Of a DNA stretch of 64,000 nt, positions 37,564 through 47,577 are shown piece by piece. This stretch comes from Streptomyces sp. HUAS CB01. Its GTDB lineage: Bacteria > Actinomycetota > Actinomycetes > Streptomycetales > Streptomycetaceae. Made by a program: the position numbers and the translations under genes. Numbering within the stretch: position 1 is the first letter of the stretch; each line of letters opens with the position of its first letter. Below the pieces are notes generated by a model that saw only the letters and a list, made by a program, of their open reading frames with translations, ran no database searches and was not told the origin of the DNA. Where the stretch lies: NCBI RefSeq assembly GCF_030406905.1, contig NZ_CP129137.1, positions 3,926,001 through 3,990,000 on the forward strand. The letters are read 5' to 3'.

Positions 37564-37924
37564 CGAACGACTACTCCTCGAGCAGGCGCGAACGCCTGGA
37601 AGCGGCAGTTGAGATCCGGTCCCCCCGACATCAATACGGACCAGCCCGGCGGAGGGCTCATCCGCAATGCATCCAGGACGAGGACGCCTCCTGGTGTCAC
37701 ACGGTTCCCGGTGGTCTGCATGGCGCACAGACTACGCACGAGCAAAAGCCCCCCAGGTCGACAATTCACTCCAAATCAGACAAGTTGCTTGCGGTGAATT
37801 GGGGATGTGACGCCGGTCACAAGGGTCACCCTTGTCGCAGCAGCAGCGTCGCTCTATCGTCTGGATGTATCGAGTCGATACATCAGCACGGCATAGACAT
37901 CCGCGAAGGCAGAGGAGGCGATCG
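37564..37924. promoter_or_regulatory. PBP-padR divergent control region
   Basis: This 361-bp gene-free region carries several palindromes. CAATTCAC/GTGAATTG are inverted copies 24 bp apart (37762-37801). ACAAGGG-TCA-CCCTTGT is a perfect 17-bp palindrome (37819-37835). The PadR-type operator lies at 37865-37883. The two upstream palindromes have no assigned regulator and could serve the PBP gene. Confidence 0.6.
37865..37883. promoter_or_regulatory. PadR-family operator
   Basis: ATGTATCGAGTCGATACAT is a perfect 19-bp palindrome with the family-typical ATGTAT/ATACAT arms. It lies 42-60 bp upstream of the padR start, which predicts autoregulation. Confidence 0.85.
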
Positions 37925-38644
37925 ATGAGCCGACGTTCCGGCATCCTCGAATTCGCCGTTCTCGGCCTGCTCCGCGAGGCCCCCATGCACGGGTACGAGC
38001 TGCGCAAGCGGCTCAACACGTCGCTGGGGATCTTCCGGGCCTTCAGTTACGGGACCCTCTACCCCTGCCTCAAGACGCTGGTCGCCAACGGCTGGTTGAT
38101 CGAGGAGCCGGGCAGCGCTCCCGAGGACGCCCTCGCCGCCTCGCTCGCGGGGCGCCGAGCCAAGATCGTCTACCGGTTGACGGCGGAAGGTAAGGAGCAC
38201 TTCGAGGAGCTCCTGTCCCACACCGGCCCCGATACCTGGGAGGACGAGCACTTCGCAGCCCGGTTCGCCTTCTTCGGCCAGACGGAGCGCGACGTGCGGA
38301 TGCGGGTGCTGGAAGGCCGGCGCAGTCGGCTGGAGGAGCGTCTGGAGAAGATGCGCGCCTCCCTCGCCCGCACACGCGAGCGCCTCGACGACTACACGCT
38401 GGAGCTTCAACGGCACGGCATGGAATCCGTCGAGCGCGAGGTGCGCTGGCTGAACGAACTCATCGAGAGCGAGCGGGCGGGGCGGGACCAGCGACGGTCC
38501 ACGGCCTCCGGGGAAGCCGCTCGGCAGGACCACACATCTGGAGAGTCGGGCGGCCTGCCCCGGCGCGGGGACGAAGCGTCCCCCGGTGGTGCCGCCTCGC
38601 GGCACACCACCCCGCCGGATCCGTCCGAAGACACCACCAACTGA
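37925..38644 (+). CDS. PadR-family transcriptional regulator
   Basis: This 239-residue PadR protein has a winged helix in residues 1-100 ([42 protein letters not shown]) and a helical dimerisation region (about 110-190). The family's second half usually ends near residue 180. Here a Ser/Gly/Arg-rich disordered tail of about 50 residues follows. ATG 37925 follows GAGGAGG. It binds its own operator by prediction and precedes ino1 by 52 bp, so it may control inositol synthesis. Confidence 0.92.
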   Translation: MSRRSGILEFAVLGLLREAPMHGYELRKRLNTSLGIFRAFSYGTLYPCLKTLVANGWLIEEPGSAPEDALAASLAGRRAKIVYRLTAEGKEHFEELLSHTGPDTWEDEHFAARFAFFGQTERDVRMRVLEGRRSRLEERLEKMRASLARTRERLDDYTLELQRHGMESVEREVRWLNELIESERAGRDQRRSTASGEAARQDHTSGESGGLPRRGDEASPGGAASRHTTPPDPSEDTTN

Positions 38645-38696
38645 GATCCCGCGTCGAAGCAGGGTCTCGCACGAGAACACACAGGGAGCAGCCGGA

Positions 38697-39779
38697 ATGG
38701 GTTCGGTTCGCGTAGCCATCGTCGGCGTGGGCAACTGCGCCGCCTCGCTGGTGCAGGGCGTCGAGTACTACAAGGACGCAGACGCGGGCACCAAGGTGCC
38801 GGGTCTGATGCACGTCCAGTTCGGCGACTACCACGTCCGTGACGTCGAGTTCGTCGCCGCCTTCGATGTCGACGCGAAGAAGGTCGGCCTCGACCTCGCG
38901 GACGCCATCGGTGCCAGTGAGAACAACACCATCAAGATCTGCGACGTCCCGTCCACCGGCGTGACCGTCCAGCGCGGTCACACTCTCGACGGTCTCGGCA
39001 AGTACTACCGCGAGACCATCGAGGAGTCCGCCGAGGCCCCGGTCGACATCGTCCAGGTCCTCAAGGACAAGCAGGTCGACGTCCTCGTCTGCTACCTGCC
39101 CGTGGGCTCCGAGGACGCCGCCAAGTTCTACGCCCAGTGCGCCATCGACGCCAAGGTCGGCTTCGTCAACGCCCTCCCGGTGTTCATCGCGGGCACCAAG
39201 GAGTGGGCGGACAAGTTCACCGCCGCCGGCGTGCCGATCGTCGGTGACGACATCAAGTCGCAGGTGGGCGCCACCATCACGCACCGTGTGATGGCGAAGC
39301 TCTTCGAGGACCGGGGCGTCATCCTGGACCGCACGATGCAGCTGAACGTCGGCGGCAACATGGACTTCAAGAACATGCTCGAGCGCGAGCGCCTGGAGTC
39401 CAAGAAGATCTCCAAGACGCAGGCCGTCACCTCGCAGATCCCCGACCGTGAGCTCGGGGAGAAGAACGTCCACATCGGCCCGTCCGACTACGTGGCCTGG
39501 CTGGACGACCGCAAGTGGGCCTACGTCCGCCTGGAGGGTCGCGCCTTCGGTGACGTCCCGCTGAACCTGGAGTACAAGCTCGAGGTCTGGGACTCCCCGA
39601 ACTCGGCCGGTGTCATCATCGACGCGCTGCGTGCCGCGAAGATCGCCAAGGACCGCGGCATCGGCGGCCCGATCCTCTCGGCGTCCTCCTACTTCATGAA
39701 GTCCCCGCCGGTCCAGTACTTCGACGACGAGGCCCGCGAGAACGTCGAGAAGTTCATCAAGGGCGAGGTCGAGCGCTAA
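38697..39779 (+). CDS. ino1: Inositol-3-phosphate synthase
   Basis: This 360-residue NAD-dependent enzyme converts glucose 6-phosphate to 1L-myo-inositol 1-phosphate for mycothiol and inositol lipids. The dinucleotide motif [20 protein letters not shown] and LNVGGNMDF are typical of the actinobacterial/archaeal MIPS family. GGGAGC precedes ATG 38697. It immediately follows padR and is terminated by a strong hairpin, so the pair forms a short operon. Confidence 0.95.
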   Translation: MGSVRVAIVGVGNCAASLVQGVEYYKDADAGTKVPGLMHVQFGDYHVRDVEFVAAFDVDAKKVGLDLADAIGASENNTIKICDVPSTGVTVQRGHTLDGLGKYYRETIEESAEAPVDIVQVLKDKQVDVLVCYLPVGSEDAAKFYAQCAIDAKVGFVNALPVFIAGTKEWADKFTAAGVPIVGDDIKSQVGATITHRVMAKLFEDRGVILDRTMQLNVGGNMDFKNMLERERLESKKISKTQAVTSQIPDRELGEKNVHIGPSDYVAWLDDRKWAYVRLEGRAFGDVPLNLEYKLEVWDSPNSAGVIIDALRAAKIAKDRGIGGPILSASSYFMKSPPVQYFDDEARENVEKFIKGEVER

Positions 39780-39820
39780 CTCGACACAGGGCCGCGCACT
39801 CCGCGTCCTTCTGCTCCGTC

Positions 39821-39853
39821 GAGAGTCCCCGTGGCATCTGCCCGGGGACTCTC
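39821..39853. terminator. Terminator after ino1
   Basis: Perfect 11-bp stem GAGAGTCCCCG/CGGGGACTCTC with an 11-base loop, 42 bp past the ino1 stop and before the next rightward gene. Confidence 0.85.
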
Positions 39854-39875
39854 TGCGTATGTGACGCTTGCCCAC

Positions 39876-41144
39876 ATGCCTGTCGTACGTGATCTGCGCG
39901 TACTCCTGCGCCTGACGAACTTCCGCCGTCTCCTTGCCGTACGGCTGCTGTCGCAGTCGGCCGACGGGGTGTTCCAGGTCGCACTCGCCACGTACGTCGT
40001 CTTCTCGCCGGAGAAGGAGACCTCTCCGGGAGCGATCGCTGCTGCGATGGCGGTGCTGCTCCTGCCCTACTCCCTCGTCGGTCCGTTCGCCGGTGTCCTT
40101 CTGGACCGATGGCCTCGCCGGCAGGTATTCCTCCACGGGAATCTCCTACGGGCCGTCCTCGCCTGCTGCACGGCCATGCTGATGCTGGCACCGGTACCCG
40201 AATGGCTCTTCTACGCCTCCGCGCTCTGCGTCACGGCGGTCAACCGCTTCGTGCTGGCCGGTCTCTCCGCGGCCCTTCCGCGGGTCGTCGACGAGGAGCG
40301 CCTCGTCATGGCCAACTCCCTCTCACCGACGGCGGGCACGCTCGCGGCCACCGTCGGCGGCGGCCTGGCGTTCGCCGTACGCATCGCCGCCTCCGACTCG
40401 GACGTGGTCGTCGTACTCCTCGGCGCAACGCTCTATCTCTGTGCGGCGATGGCGTCGCTTCGCATGGGGCGGGAACTACTCGGCCCCGACCCGGAGTTGG
40501 TCCAGCCGCGTCTGTTCGCGGCCCTGGCCTCGACCGCCCGTGGCCTCGTCAGCGGGCTGCGCCATCTGGGGGAGCGCCGCACCGCCGCCCACGCTCTCGC
40601 CGCGATGACCCTGCTGCGTTTCTGCTACGGCGCCTTGACCGTGATGGTCCTCATACTGTGCCGGTACACCTGGTCCGAGACGGAGTCGGAGGGCCTGAAG
40701 CTTCTCGGCCTGGCCGTGGCCCTCTCCGGAGCCGGATTCTTCGCCGCCGCCGTCATCACACCGTGGGCGGTCGGCCGGCTCGGCCAGTACGGGTGGATGG
40801 CGGCCCTCTCAGGCGCGGGCGCGCTTCTGGAACCGGCCCTGGGCCTGACGTTCGCGCCTGCACCGATCCTCACCGCCGCATTCGCCCTCGGGACGGTCAC
40901 CCAAGGGGCCAAGATCGCGACAGACACGGTAGTGCAGACCTCCGTCGACGACGAGTACCGAGGCCGGATCTTCTCCCTCTACGACATGCTCTTCAACGTC
41001 GCCTTCGTCGGCGCCGCCGGGGTGACGGCCCTGATGCTGCCTCCGGACGGCCGCTCCGCCCCCCTGGTCGTCCTGCTGGCCGCGCTCTACGGGCTGACTG
41101 CCGCGATGCTTCTGCACTGGCGCCGCGGCGGGGCCGGCCCCTGA
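39876..41144 (+). CDS. MFS transporter
   Basis: This 422-residue major-facilitator protein has 12 predicted helices and the motif LLDRWPRRQV after helix 2. It resembles the enterobactin-exporter-like group (MFS_3). No substrate is evident. ATG 39876 is used; an upstream in-frame start at 39831 overlaps the ino1 terminator and is rejected. It converges on pcnA across two parS palindromes. Confidence 0.88.
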   Translation: MPVVRDLRVLLRLTNFRRLLAVRLLSQSADGVFQVALATYVVFSPEKETSPGAIAAAMAVLLLPYSLVGPFAGVLLDRWPRRQVFLHGNLLRAVLACCTAMLMLAPVPEWLFYASALCVTAVNRFVLAGLSAALPRVVDEERLVMANSLSPTAGTLAATVGGGLAFAVRIAASDSDVVVVLLGATLYLCAAMASLRMGRELLGPDPELVQPRLFAALASTARGLVSGLRHLGERRTAAHALAAMTLLRFCYGALTVMVLILCRYTWSETESEGLKLLGLAVALSGAGFFAAAVITPWAVGRLGQYGWMAALSGAGALLEPALGLTFAPAPILTAAFALGTVTQGAKIATDTVVQTSVDDEYRGRIFSLYDMLFNVAFVGAAGVTALMLPPDGRSAPLVVLLAALYGLTAAMLLHWRRGGAGP

Positions 41145-41149
41145 AAGGG

Positions 41150-41183
41150 GATGGGCGATGTTTCACGTGAAACATCGCCCATC
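41150..41183. other. parS site 4 inside a 34-bp perfect palindrome
   Basis: The 14-bp parS core is 41160-41173. Perfect symmetry extends 10 bp on each side (outer arms GATGGGCGAT and ATCGCCCATC). The extended arms could also fold into a hairpin that terminates the MFS transcript. Confidence 0.95.
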
Positions 41184-41197
41184 GATCCCCGTCACGC

Positions 41198-41223
41198 GGT
41201 CATGTTTCACGTGAAACATGACC
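41198..41223. other. parS site 5 inside a 26-bp perfect palindrome
   Basis: The core is 41204-41217. Symmetry extends to GGTCAT/ATGACC on the outside. It is 44 bp (core to core) from parS site 4 and just downstream of the leftward pcnA stop, so the pair lies between two convergent genes. Confidence 0.95.
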
Positions 41224-41235
41224 CTCGTTCCACGG

Positions 41236-42702
41236 TCAGCCCTGCGTCGCCCACCACTCCTTGAGTGCCGTCACCGCGTCAGCATGTTCCATCGGCCCGT
41301 TCTCGAGTCGCAGCTCGAGCAGGAACGCATACGCCTTGCCGATGACGGGTCCAGGGCCGACCCCCAGGATCTCCATGATCTGGTTGCCGTCCAGGTCCGG
41401 CCGGATCGCGTCCAGCTCCTCCTGCTCCTGGAGCTGAGCAATCCGCTCCTCAAGCCCGTCGTACGTGCGGGAGAGAGCGGCCGCCTTCCTCTTGTTGCGT
41501 GTGGTGCAGTCCGAGCGGGTCAGCTTGTGCAAGCGCTGGAGCAACGGGCCGGCATCCCGCACATAGCGACGCACGGCCGAGTCGGTCCACTCTCCGGTGC
41601 CGTAGCCATGGAAGCGCAGATGCAGCTCCACGAGACGAGCGATGTCCTTGACCATGTCATTGGAGTACTTGAGCGCCGTAAGGCGCTTCTTCGTCATCTT
41701 GGCCCCCACCACCTCGTGGTGGTGGAAGGAGACACGGCCGTCCGACTCGAAGCGCCGGGTCCTGGGCTTGCCGATGTCATGGAGAAGCGCGGCGAGCCTC
41801 AGGACGAGGTCCGGCCCGTTCTCCTCCAGAGCGATCGCCTGCTCCAGCACGATCAGCGAGTGGTCGTAGACATCCTTGTGGCGGTGGTGCTCGTCACTCT
41901 CCAACCGCAGCGCCGGCAGTTCCGGGAGGAAGCGGTCGGCCAGCCCCGTGTCCACGAGGAGCGCGAGGCCCTTGCGCGGGTTCGGAGCGAGGATCAGCTT
42001 GTTGAACTCATCACGGACCCGCTCGGCCGAGACGATGTCGATACGGTCGGCCATCTCCTTCATCGCCGTGACGACCTCCGGGGCGACCTCGAAGTCGAGC
42101 TGAGCGGCGAAGCGTGCCGCACGCAACATGCGCAGCGGATCGTCGGAGAACGACTCCTCCGGGGTCCCAGGGGTCCGCAGCACACGGGACGCAAGGTCCT
42201 GCAACCCTCCGTGAGGGTCGATGAACTCCTTCTCGGGAAGTGCGACGGCCATCGCGTTCACCGTGAAGTCGCGACGGATCAGGTCTTCCTCGATGGAGTC
42301 GCCGTAGGAGACCTCCGGCTTCCGCGAGGTCCGGTCGTAGGCCTCGGAACGGTAGGTCGTGACCTCGATCTGGAAGCGCTGCAGCCCGTCCCCGACCCGG
42401 CCGTCCTTCTGGCAGCCGACCGTGCCGAAGGCGATCCCCACTTCCCACACGGCATCCGCCCAGGGGCGGACGATCTTCAGGACGTCCTCGGGGCGGGCAT
42501 CGGTGGTGAAGTCGAGATCATTGCCGAGCCGGCCGAGCAAGGCGTCCCGTACGGAGCCACCGACCAGTGCCAGACGGAATCCGGCATCCTGGAATCGACG
42601 GGCGAGATCATCGGCGACCGGGGACACGCGCAGCAGCTCGCTCACGGCGCGGCGCTGCACCTGGCTCAGTTCGGTGAGATTGTCATCGTTGGCGTTCGGC
42701 AC
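41236..42702 (-). CDS. pcnA: CCA tRNA nucleotidyltransferase / poly(A) polymerase family
   Basis: This 488-residue enzyme is a class II nucleotidyltransferase with the motif LVGGSVRDALLG and the catalytic acidic pair DLDFTTDA. Arg/Asp-rich NTP-recognition segments and an HD domain (AALLHDIGKPRTRR) follow. It adds or repairs tRNA 3' CCA, or adds poly(A); Streptomyces enzymes in this class need biochemical testing to separate the two. GTG 42702 is chosen over 42723 because upstream codons lack GC3 bias. The gene is divergent from DUF6049 and convergent with MFS. Confidence 0.93.
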   Translation of the reverse strand: MPNANDDNLTELSQVQRRAVSELLRVSPVADDLARRFQDAGFRLALVGGSVRDALLGRLGNDLDFTTDARPEDVLKIVRPWADAVWEVGIAFGTVGCQKDGRVGDGLQRFQIEVTTYRSEAYDRTSRKPEVSYGDSIEEDLIRRDFTVNAMAVALPEKEFIDPHGGLQDLASRVLRTPGTPEESFSDDPLRMLRAARFAAQLDFEVAPEVVTAMKEMADRIDIVSAERVRDEFNKLILAPNPRKGLALLVDTGLADRFLPELPALRLESDEHHRHKDVYDHSLIVLEQAIALEENGPDLVLRLAALLHDIGKPRTRRFESDGRVSFHHHEVVGAKMTKKRLTALKYSNDMVKDIARLVELHLRFHGYGTGEWTDSAVRRYVRDAGPLLQRLHKLTRSDCTTRNKRKAAALSRTYDGLEERIAQLQEQEELDAIRPDLDGNQIMEILGVGPGPVIGKAYAFLLELRLENGPMEHADAVTALKEWWATQG

Positions 42703-42881
42703 AACAGAAAAGGGTACGTGCACCTACGGCCCGTGGCTTCCCTGTTTCCGCCTGCCGGCACCGCCCTTCCGATCATGTGGAGCAGTCCCGAGCACTTCGT
42801 CACAGCGCGCCTCGTTACCATGCGGGGACGCACCTAGCGACACCCACCAACGGCAAGAGACGACGAGGGACGGACGAACGC

Positions 42882-45206
42882 GTGGCCGAGGCGGCAAAAT
42901 CCCAGGGGATGGCTATCTCTCCTGCCCGCCGGTGGTTGCGACGCGCAGCTGCCCTCCTTGCGGGAACCCCGTTGCTCGCCGGTCTGCTGTACCTGCCGGC
43001 GACGCCGGTCGCCCATGCCGCGGAGAAGGCGAGCGACGCCGACACCGTCGATGTGGCGCTGAACAGCCTCTCTCCCAGCGTCCCTGTGAAGGACGACACT
43101 CTCACCATCTCGGGCACCGTCACCAACAAGGGCAAGAAGGCCATCACGGACGCAGAGGTCGACCTGCGCGTCGGACCCCGTCTGTCGGGCCGTCCGGACA
43201 TCGACGAGGCCGCGAAGGCCACCGGCTACACCCCCGGCACAGACGCCGGGGCGCTCGGCGGCCCCTACAGCGTCAAGATCGACCGCCTGGCCACCGGGAT
43301 CAGCGAGGACTTCACGCTGACCGTCCCGGTCAGCAAGCTGAAGCTGGACGACGCAGGGGTCTATCAGCTCGGTGTGTCCCTCTCCGGGCAGACGGCCGGC
43401 AGCTCCTACGACAGGGTGCTCGGCATCGAGCGCACCTTTCTCCCCTGGCAGCCGGAGGCCGTGAGCAAGAGGACCCAGCTCACCTTCCTCTGGCCGCTGA
43501 TCTCCACCACCCACCTGTCGGCGGAGACCGGCTCGGACGAGCAGCAGACCCCGGTCTTCGAGAACGAGGCACTCGCCTCGGAGCTCGCACCCGGCGGCCG
43601 GCTGGACCAGCTCGTCTCGCTCGGCAGCCAGCTCCCGATCACCTGGGTCATCGATCCCGATCTGCTCGCGACGGTCGACGCCATGACCCGGAACTACGAG
43701 GTCAGAACCGCCACGGGAGACACGGTGCCGGGCCGGAACCAGGCCGTGGCCAAGCAGTGGCTGAGCACCCTCGAGAAGGCGGTCCAGGACCGCCAGGTCG
43801 TCGCTCTTCCCTTCGCGGACCCGGACCTGGCGTCTCTCGCGCACCGCGGCAAGGACGTCTCCGGGTCGCTCAGCCATCTGCAGCCGGCGACGGCGGTGGC
43901 CGAGACGACGGTGGAGACCATCCTTCACGTGAAGCCTTCGACCGACTTCGCCTGGCCCGTGGAAGGCGCCATCGACCCGTCGATCGTCGACGTCGCCACC
44001 TCGGCGGGCGCCCACAACATCATCGCCCGCAGCGACAGCCTCAGGGAGACCGGATCGGTCTCGTACACGCCATCCGCGGCCCGCCCCATCGGCGGCGGCA
44101 CGACGGCCGTGGTCGCGGACGCACGGCTCTCCAAGGCCTTCTACGGCGATCTGAGCACGGCCGGTACCTCCACGCTCGCGATCCAGCAGTTCCTGTCCCA
44201 GTCGCTGGCGCTCACCCAGCAGGCGCCTGACGCCCAGCGGAGCATCGTGGTCGCACCCCAGCGGATGCCGACGGCAAGCCAGGCACAGACGATGGCCAAG
44301 GCACTGCAGGGGCTGGCGGGCCAGCGCTGGACCCAGCCACTGGACCTGATCGGGGCCGCGGAGGCCAAGCCCGACCCGGACGCCACGACCCGGGTGCCGG
44401 CTGTCTCCCAGTACCCCAAGAACCTCAGGGTCCGCGAGCTTCCCGTTCAGACCTTCCAGGACATCAAGGGCACGCAGGAGACCCTGGACAGCTTCAAGGT
44501 CATCCTCACGTCCCCCGACCGGGTCGTGACGCCGTTCGGCAACGCGATCAACCGCGAGATGTCGACGTCCTGGCGCGGCAAGGCAGGTGTGGCGGCCCAG
44601 TACCGCAATGGCGTGCAGACCTATCTGGAGGACCTCACCACCGAGGTGCGGCTGATCCAGAAGTCTGCCCTGACCCTGTCGGGACGCAGCGCCACCATTC
44701 CCGTGACGGTGCAGAACAAGCTGGTCCAGGGGGTCGACCACCTCGTCCTCCGGCTGAAGTCCTCCAATCCGACCCGGCTCAAGCTCGACGACGGCAGCGT
44801 CGTCGCCGAGCAGCCCATCAAGATCAACGGTGGCCACAGCCAGTCGGTGAAGTTCGCCGCGGCCGCCAATGCCAACGGTCCGGTTCAGGTCACGGCTCAG
44901 CTGTACACCGAGGACGGCAAGCTGTACGGCGGGCCGATGACCTTCACGGTCAAGGCTTCCGAGATCACTCCGACCGTGATGCTTGTCATTGCCGGCGGAG
45001 TGCTGCTGCTTGTCCTCGCAGGCGTCAGGATGTACACCCAGCGCAAGCGGGCGGCGGCCCGGGAGGCTGCCACCGCGGGCGAAGCGGCTGATGGGACCCG
45101 CGAGAGTGCGGTCGCCGACACCCCGGAGCAGCCGAGTGACCCGACACCGGACACCGCACCGGAAAGCACCGACCCGTCGGGTGCGGGTGAGAAGGTGGAC
45201 CGTTGA
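42882..45206 (+). CDS. DUF6049-family exported membrane protein
   Basis: This 774-residue protein has an N-terminal signal or anchor helix (about 15-45; RRAAALLAGTPLLAGLLYL, then AHAA) and one C-terminal membrane helix (about 695-720). The large extracytoplasmic part is between them, followed by a short Ala/Glu/Pro-rich cytoplasmic tail. It corresponds to the Rv3909-type protein that lies before mviN in mycobacteria; its function is not established. GTG 42882 is assigned. It is 43 bp upstream of murJ and likely in the same operon. Confidence 0.85.
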   Translation: MAEAAKSQGMAISPARRWLRRAAALLAGTPLLAGLLYLPATPVAHAAEKASDADTVDVALNSLSPSVPVKDDTLTISGTVTNKGKKAITDAEVDLRVGPRLSGRPDIDEAAKATGYTPGTDAGALGGPYSVKIDRLATGISEDFTLTVPVSKLKLDDAGVYQLGVSLSGQTAGSSYDRVLGIERTFLPWQPEAVSKRTQLTFLWPLISTTHLSAETGSDEQQTPVFENEALASELAPGGRLDQLVSLGSQLPITWVIDPDLLATVDAMTRNYEVRTATGDTVPGRNQAVAKQWLSTLEKAVQDRQVVALPFADPDLASLAHRGKDVSGSLSHLQPATAVAETTVETILHVKPSTDFAWPVEGAIDPSIVDVATSAGAHNIIARSDSLRETGSVSYTPSAARPIGGGTTAVVADARLSKAFYGDLSTAGTSTLAIQQFLSQSLALTQQAPDAQRSIVVAPQRMPTASQAQTMAKALQGLAGQRWTQPLDLIGAAEAKPDPDATTRVPAVSQYPKNLRVRELPVQTFQDIKGTQETLDSFKVILTSPDRVVTPFGNAINREMSTSWRGKAGVAAQYRNGVQTYLEDLTTEVRLIQKSALTLSGRSATIPVTVQNKLVQGVDHLVLRLKSSNPTRLKLDDGSVVAEQPIKINGGHSQSVKFAAAANANGPVQVTAQLYTEDGKLYGGPMTFTVKASEITPTVMLVIAGGVLLLVLAGVRMYTQRKRAAAREAATAGEAADGTRESAVADTPEQPSDPTPDTAPESTDPSGAGEKVDR

Positions 45207-45249
45207 GCGATGTCGTGGCCGGCGGGCCGGACGATGAGGTGGGGTAACC

Positions 45250-47457
45250 ATGAACGCGCCGTACGACGGTGACCGCGGGCAGGGCGCGGACGGCACCGCG
45301 CCCTCCTCGGGCACTCCGTACCCCTCGCACGGCCCTCAGCAGGCGGAGCGGCCGTCGACGGGCCAGGTGCCGCCGCAGGCCGGCGAGGCAGCCGACGACC
45401 CGTACATCCAGGATGCCTACGACCACGATCCGTACCGGTCCCGGGACCTCACGGCCCAGGACCCCGTGTCGGAGGCCCTCTACGACCGCGCCGCGCATCC
45501 CCCGCCGCCGCCGGGCAGCTTTCAGCAGCCCCAGTCGCTGTACCAGCAGCCTCCCGCCCAGCAGCATGCTCCGGATCCCCGGATCTGGGCCCAGACGCCA
45601 CCGCCCGAGCCGGACGGACCGTCGCGTCATCTGCCCTACGGGGACGATGCCCGGACCGTGCAGTTCACCGGCGTCGACGACCTGGTGACCAGGGCGGGCG
45701 AGGACACGTCGGAGCCTGACGCGTTCGCCCACCTCTACCGGGACCAGCAGGCCACCGGCCGTCCGGCAGTACCGGCCGAGCCGGAGCCGGAGCCGGCGCC
45801 TGCTCCCGCCCCCAAGAAGGGCGGCGGGGGTCGCGCCTCGAGCCTGCTGAAGTCCAGCGCCGTCATGGCCGCCGGAACCCTGGTGTCCCGTCTCACCGGA
45901 TTCGTCCGCAGCCTGGTGATCACCGCCGCGCTCGGTGCCGCACTGCTCGGTGACGCCTACACGATCGCCCTGACCCTGCCGACGATGATCTACATCCTCA
46001 CGGTGGGTGGCGGACTGAACTCGGTGTTCGTGCCGCAGCTGGTCCGCGCCATGAAGAACGACGAGGACGGCGGCGAGGCGTACGCCAACCGGCTGCTGAC
46101 CCTCGTCATGGTCGCGCTCGGCGTGATCGTCCTCGTCGCCGTGTTCGCGGCCCCACTGCTGATCAAGGCCCTGTCACCGACGATCGCGGCTGAACCCCCT
46201 GCGAACAGCGTCGCCGTGACGTTCGCCCGCTTCTGTCTGCCCACGATCTTCTTCATGGGCGTGCACGTGGTCATGGGTCAGATCCTCAATGCCCGCGGCA
46301 GGTTCGGCGCGATGATGTGGACGCCGGTCCTCAACAACATCGTCATCATCTTCACCTTCGGACTCTTCATCTGGGTCTACGGCAGCTTCGCCGAGTCCCA
46401 GATGAGCGTGCGGACGATCCCGCCGGAGGGCGTGCGGCTGCTGGCCATCGGCACGCTGCTGGGTCTGGTCGTCCAGGCGCTCGCGATGATCCCGTATCTC
46501 CGCGAGACGGGCTTTCGTTTCCGCCCCCGCTTCGACTGGAAGGGGCAGGGCCTCGGGAAGACCATCAAGCTCGCCAAGTGGACCGTGCTCTTCGTCCTCG
46601 CCAACCAGGCCGGCGTGCTCGTGGTCACCCAGCTCTCCACGGCCGCCGGCGCGGCCTCCGGCAAGGACGGAGCGGGTTTCCTCGCCTACTCGAACGCCCA
46701 GCTGATCTGGGGCATGCCCCAGGCGATCATCACCGTGTCGGTGATGGCCGCTCTGCTGCCGAGGATCTCCCGGGCCGCCCACGACGACGACCCGGGCGCG
46801 GTCCGGGACGACATCTCCCAGGGCCTGCGGAACTCGGCCGTCGCGATCGTGCCGGTCGCGTTCTCCTTCCTGGCGCTGGGTGTCCCGATGTGCACGCTGC
46901 TGTACGCGTCCGCGGGCAACGAGGCGGCCCGGTCCATGGGCTTCATCCTGATGGCGTTCGGCCTCGGCCTGATCCCCTACTCGGTGCAGTACGTCGTCCT
47001 CCGCGGTTTCTACGCCTACGAGGACACCCGCACACCCTTCTACAACACCGTCATCGTCGCCGCGGTGAATGCGGCCGCCTCCGCCGCCTGCTACTTCCTC
47101 CTGCCGGCCCGATGGGCCGTGGTCGGGATGGCCGGCTCCTACGGCCTCGCGTACGCGGTCGGTGTAGGGGTCGCGTGGCGCCGGCTCCGGAACAGGCTGG
47201 GCGGCGACCTCGACGGCACCCAGGTGGTGCGCACCTACGCCCGGCTGTGCCTGGCTTCGCTGCCTGCTGCCGCGGCGGGCGGTGCCGTGGCCTACTTCGT
47301 GCTGAAGGCTCTCGGCGAGGGTGCGCTGGGGTCGCTCGTCGCACTCGTCGCGGGTGGTGCGATCCTGCTCGGGGTCTTCTTCGTCGCCGCGAGAAGGATG
47401 AGGATCCAGGAACTCAACACCCTGGTCGGCATGGTGCGCGGCCGACTCGGTCGCTAG
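45250..47457 (+). CDS. murJ: Lipid II flippase MurJ (MviN)
   Basis: This 735-residue protein has a Pro-rich, disordered N-terminal cytoplasmic extension of about 195 residues followed by 14 predicted helices of the MOP fold. SAVMAAGTLVSRLTGFVRSL and VGGGLNSVFVPQLVRA are diagnostic. MurJ flips lipid II across the membrane for wall synthesis. In mycobacteria MurJ is fused to a pseudokinase and an extracellular domain. Here those domains form the separate next gene, and the MurJ ends after helix 14. Confidence 0.96.
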   Translation: MNAPYDGDRGQGADGTAPSSGTPYPSHGPQQAERPSTGQVPPQAGEAADDPYIQDAYDHDPYRSRDLTAQDPVSEALYDRAAHPPPPPGSFQQPQSLYQQPPAQQHAPDPRIWAQTPPPEPDGPSRHLPYGDDARTVQFTGVDDLVTRAGEDTSEPDAFAHLYRDQQATGRPAVPAEPEPEPAPAPAPKKGGGGRASSLLKSSAVMAAGTLVSRLTGFVRSLVITAALGAALLGDAYTIALTLPTMIYILTVGGGLNSVFVPQLVRAMKNDEDGGEAYANRLLTLVMVALGVIVLVAVFAAPLLIKALSPTIAAEPPANSVAVTFARFCLPTIFFMGVHVVMGQILNARGRFGAMMWTPVLNNIVIIFTFGLFIWVYGSFAESQMSVRTIPPEGVRLLAIGTLLGLVVQALAMIPYLRETGFRFRPRFDWKGQGLGKTIKLAKWTVLFVLANQAGVLVVTQLSTAAGAASGKDGAGFLAYSNAQLIWGMPQAIITVSVMAALLPRISRAAHDDDPGAVRDDISQGLRNSAVAIVPVAFSFLALGVPMCTLLYASAGNEAARSMGFILMAFGLGLIPYSVQYVVLRGFYAYEDTRTPFYNTVIVAAVNAAASAACYFLLPARWAVVGMAGSYGLAYAVGVGVAWRRLRNRLGGDLDGTQVVRTYARLCLASLPAAAAGGAVAYFVLKALGEGALGSLVALVAGGAILLGVFFVAARRMRIQELNTLVGMVRGRLGR

Positions 47458-47577
47458 GGACCGCCGTCCCCGCACAACCATCGTCCGCCACCGTGTGTCG
47501 TGCATAGCAGCGGACTGTGGGCACAATTGGCATGGCTGTTGGATATGGCGCAACGGATGGGGAGGCAGGGAACGACG

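Noticed and set aside
43922..43935. parS-like CCTTCACGTGAAGC in the DUF6049 gene
   Set aside because: Three of fourteen bases differ from the consensus, including the outer symmetric positions, so binding is doubtful.
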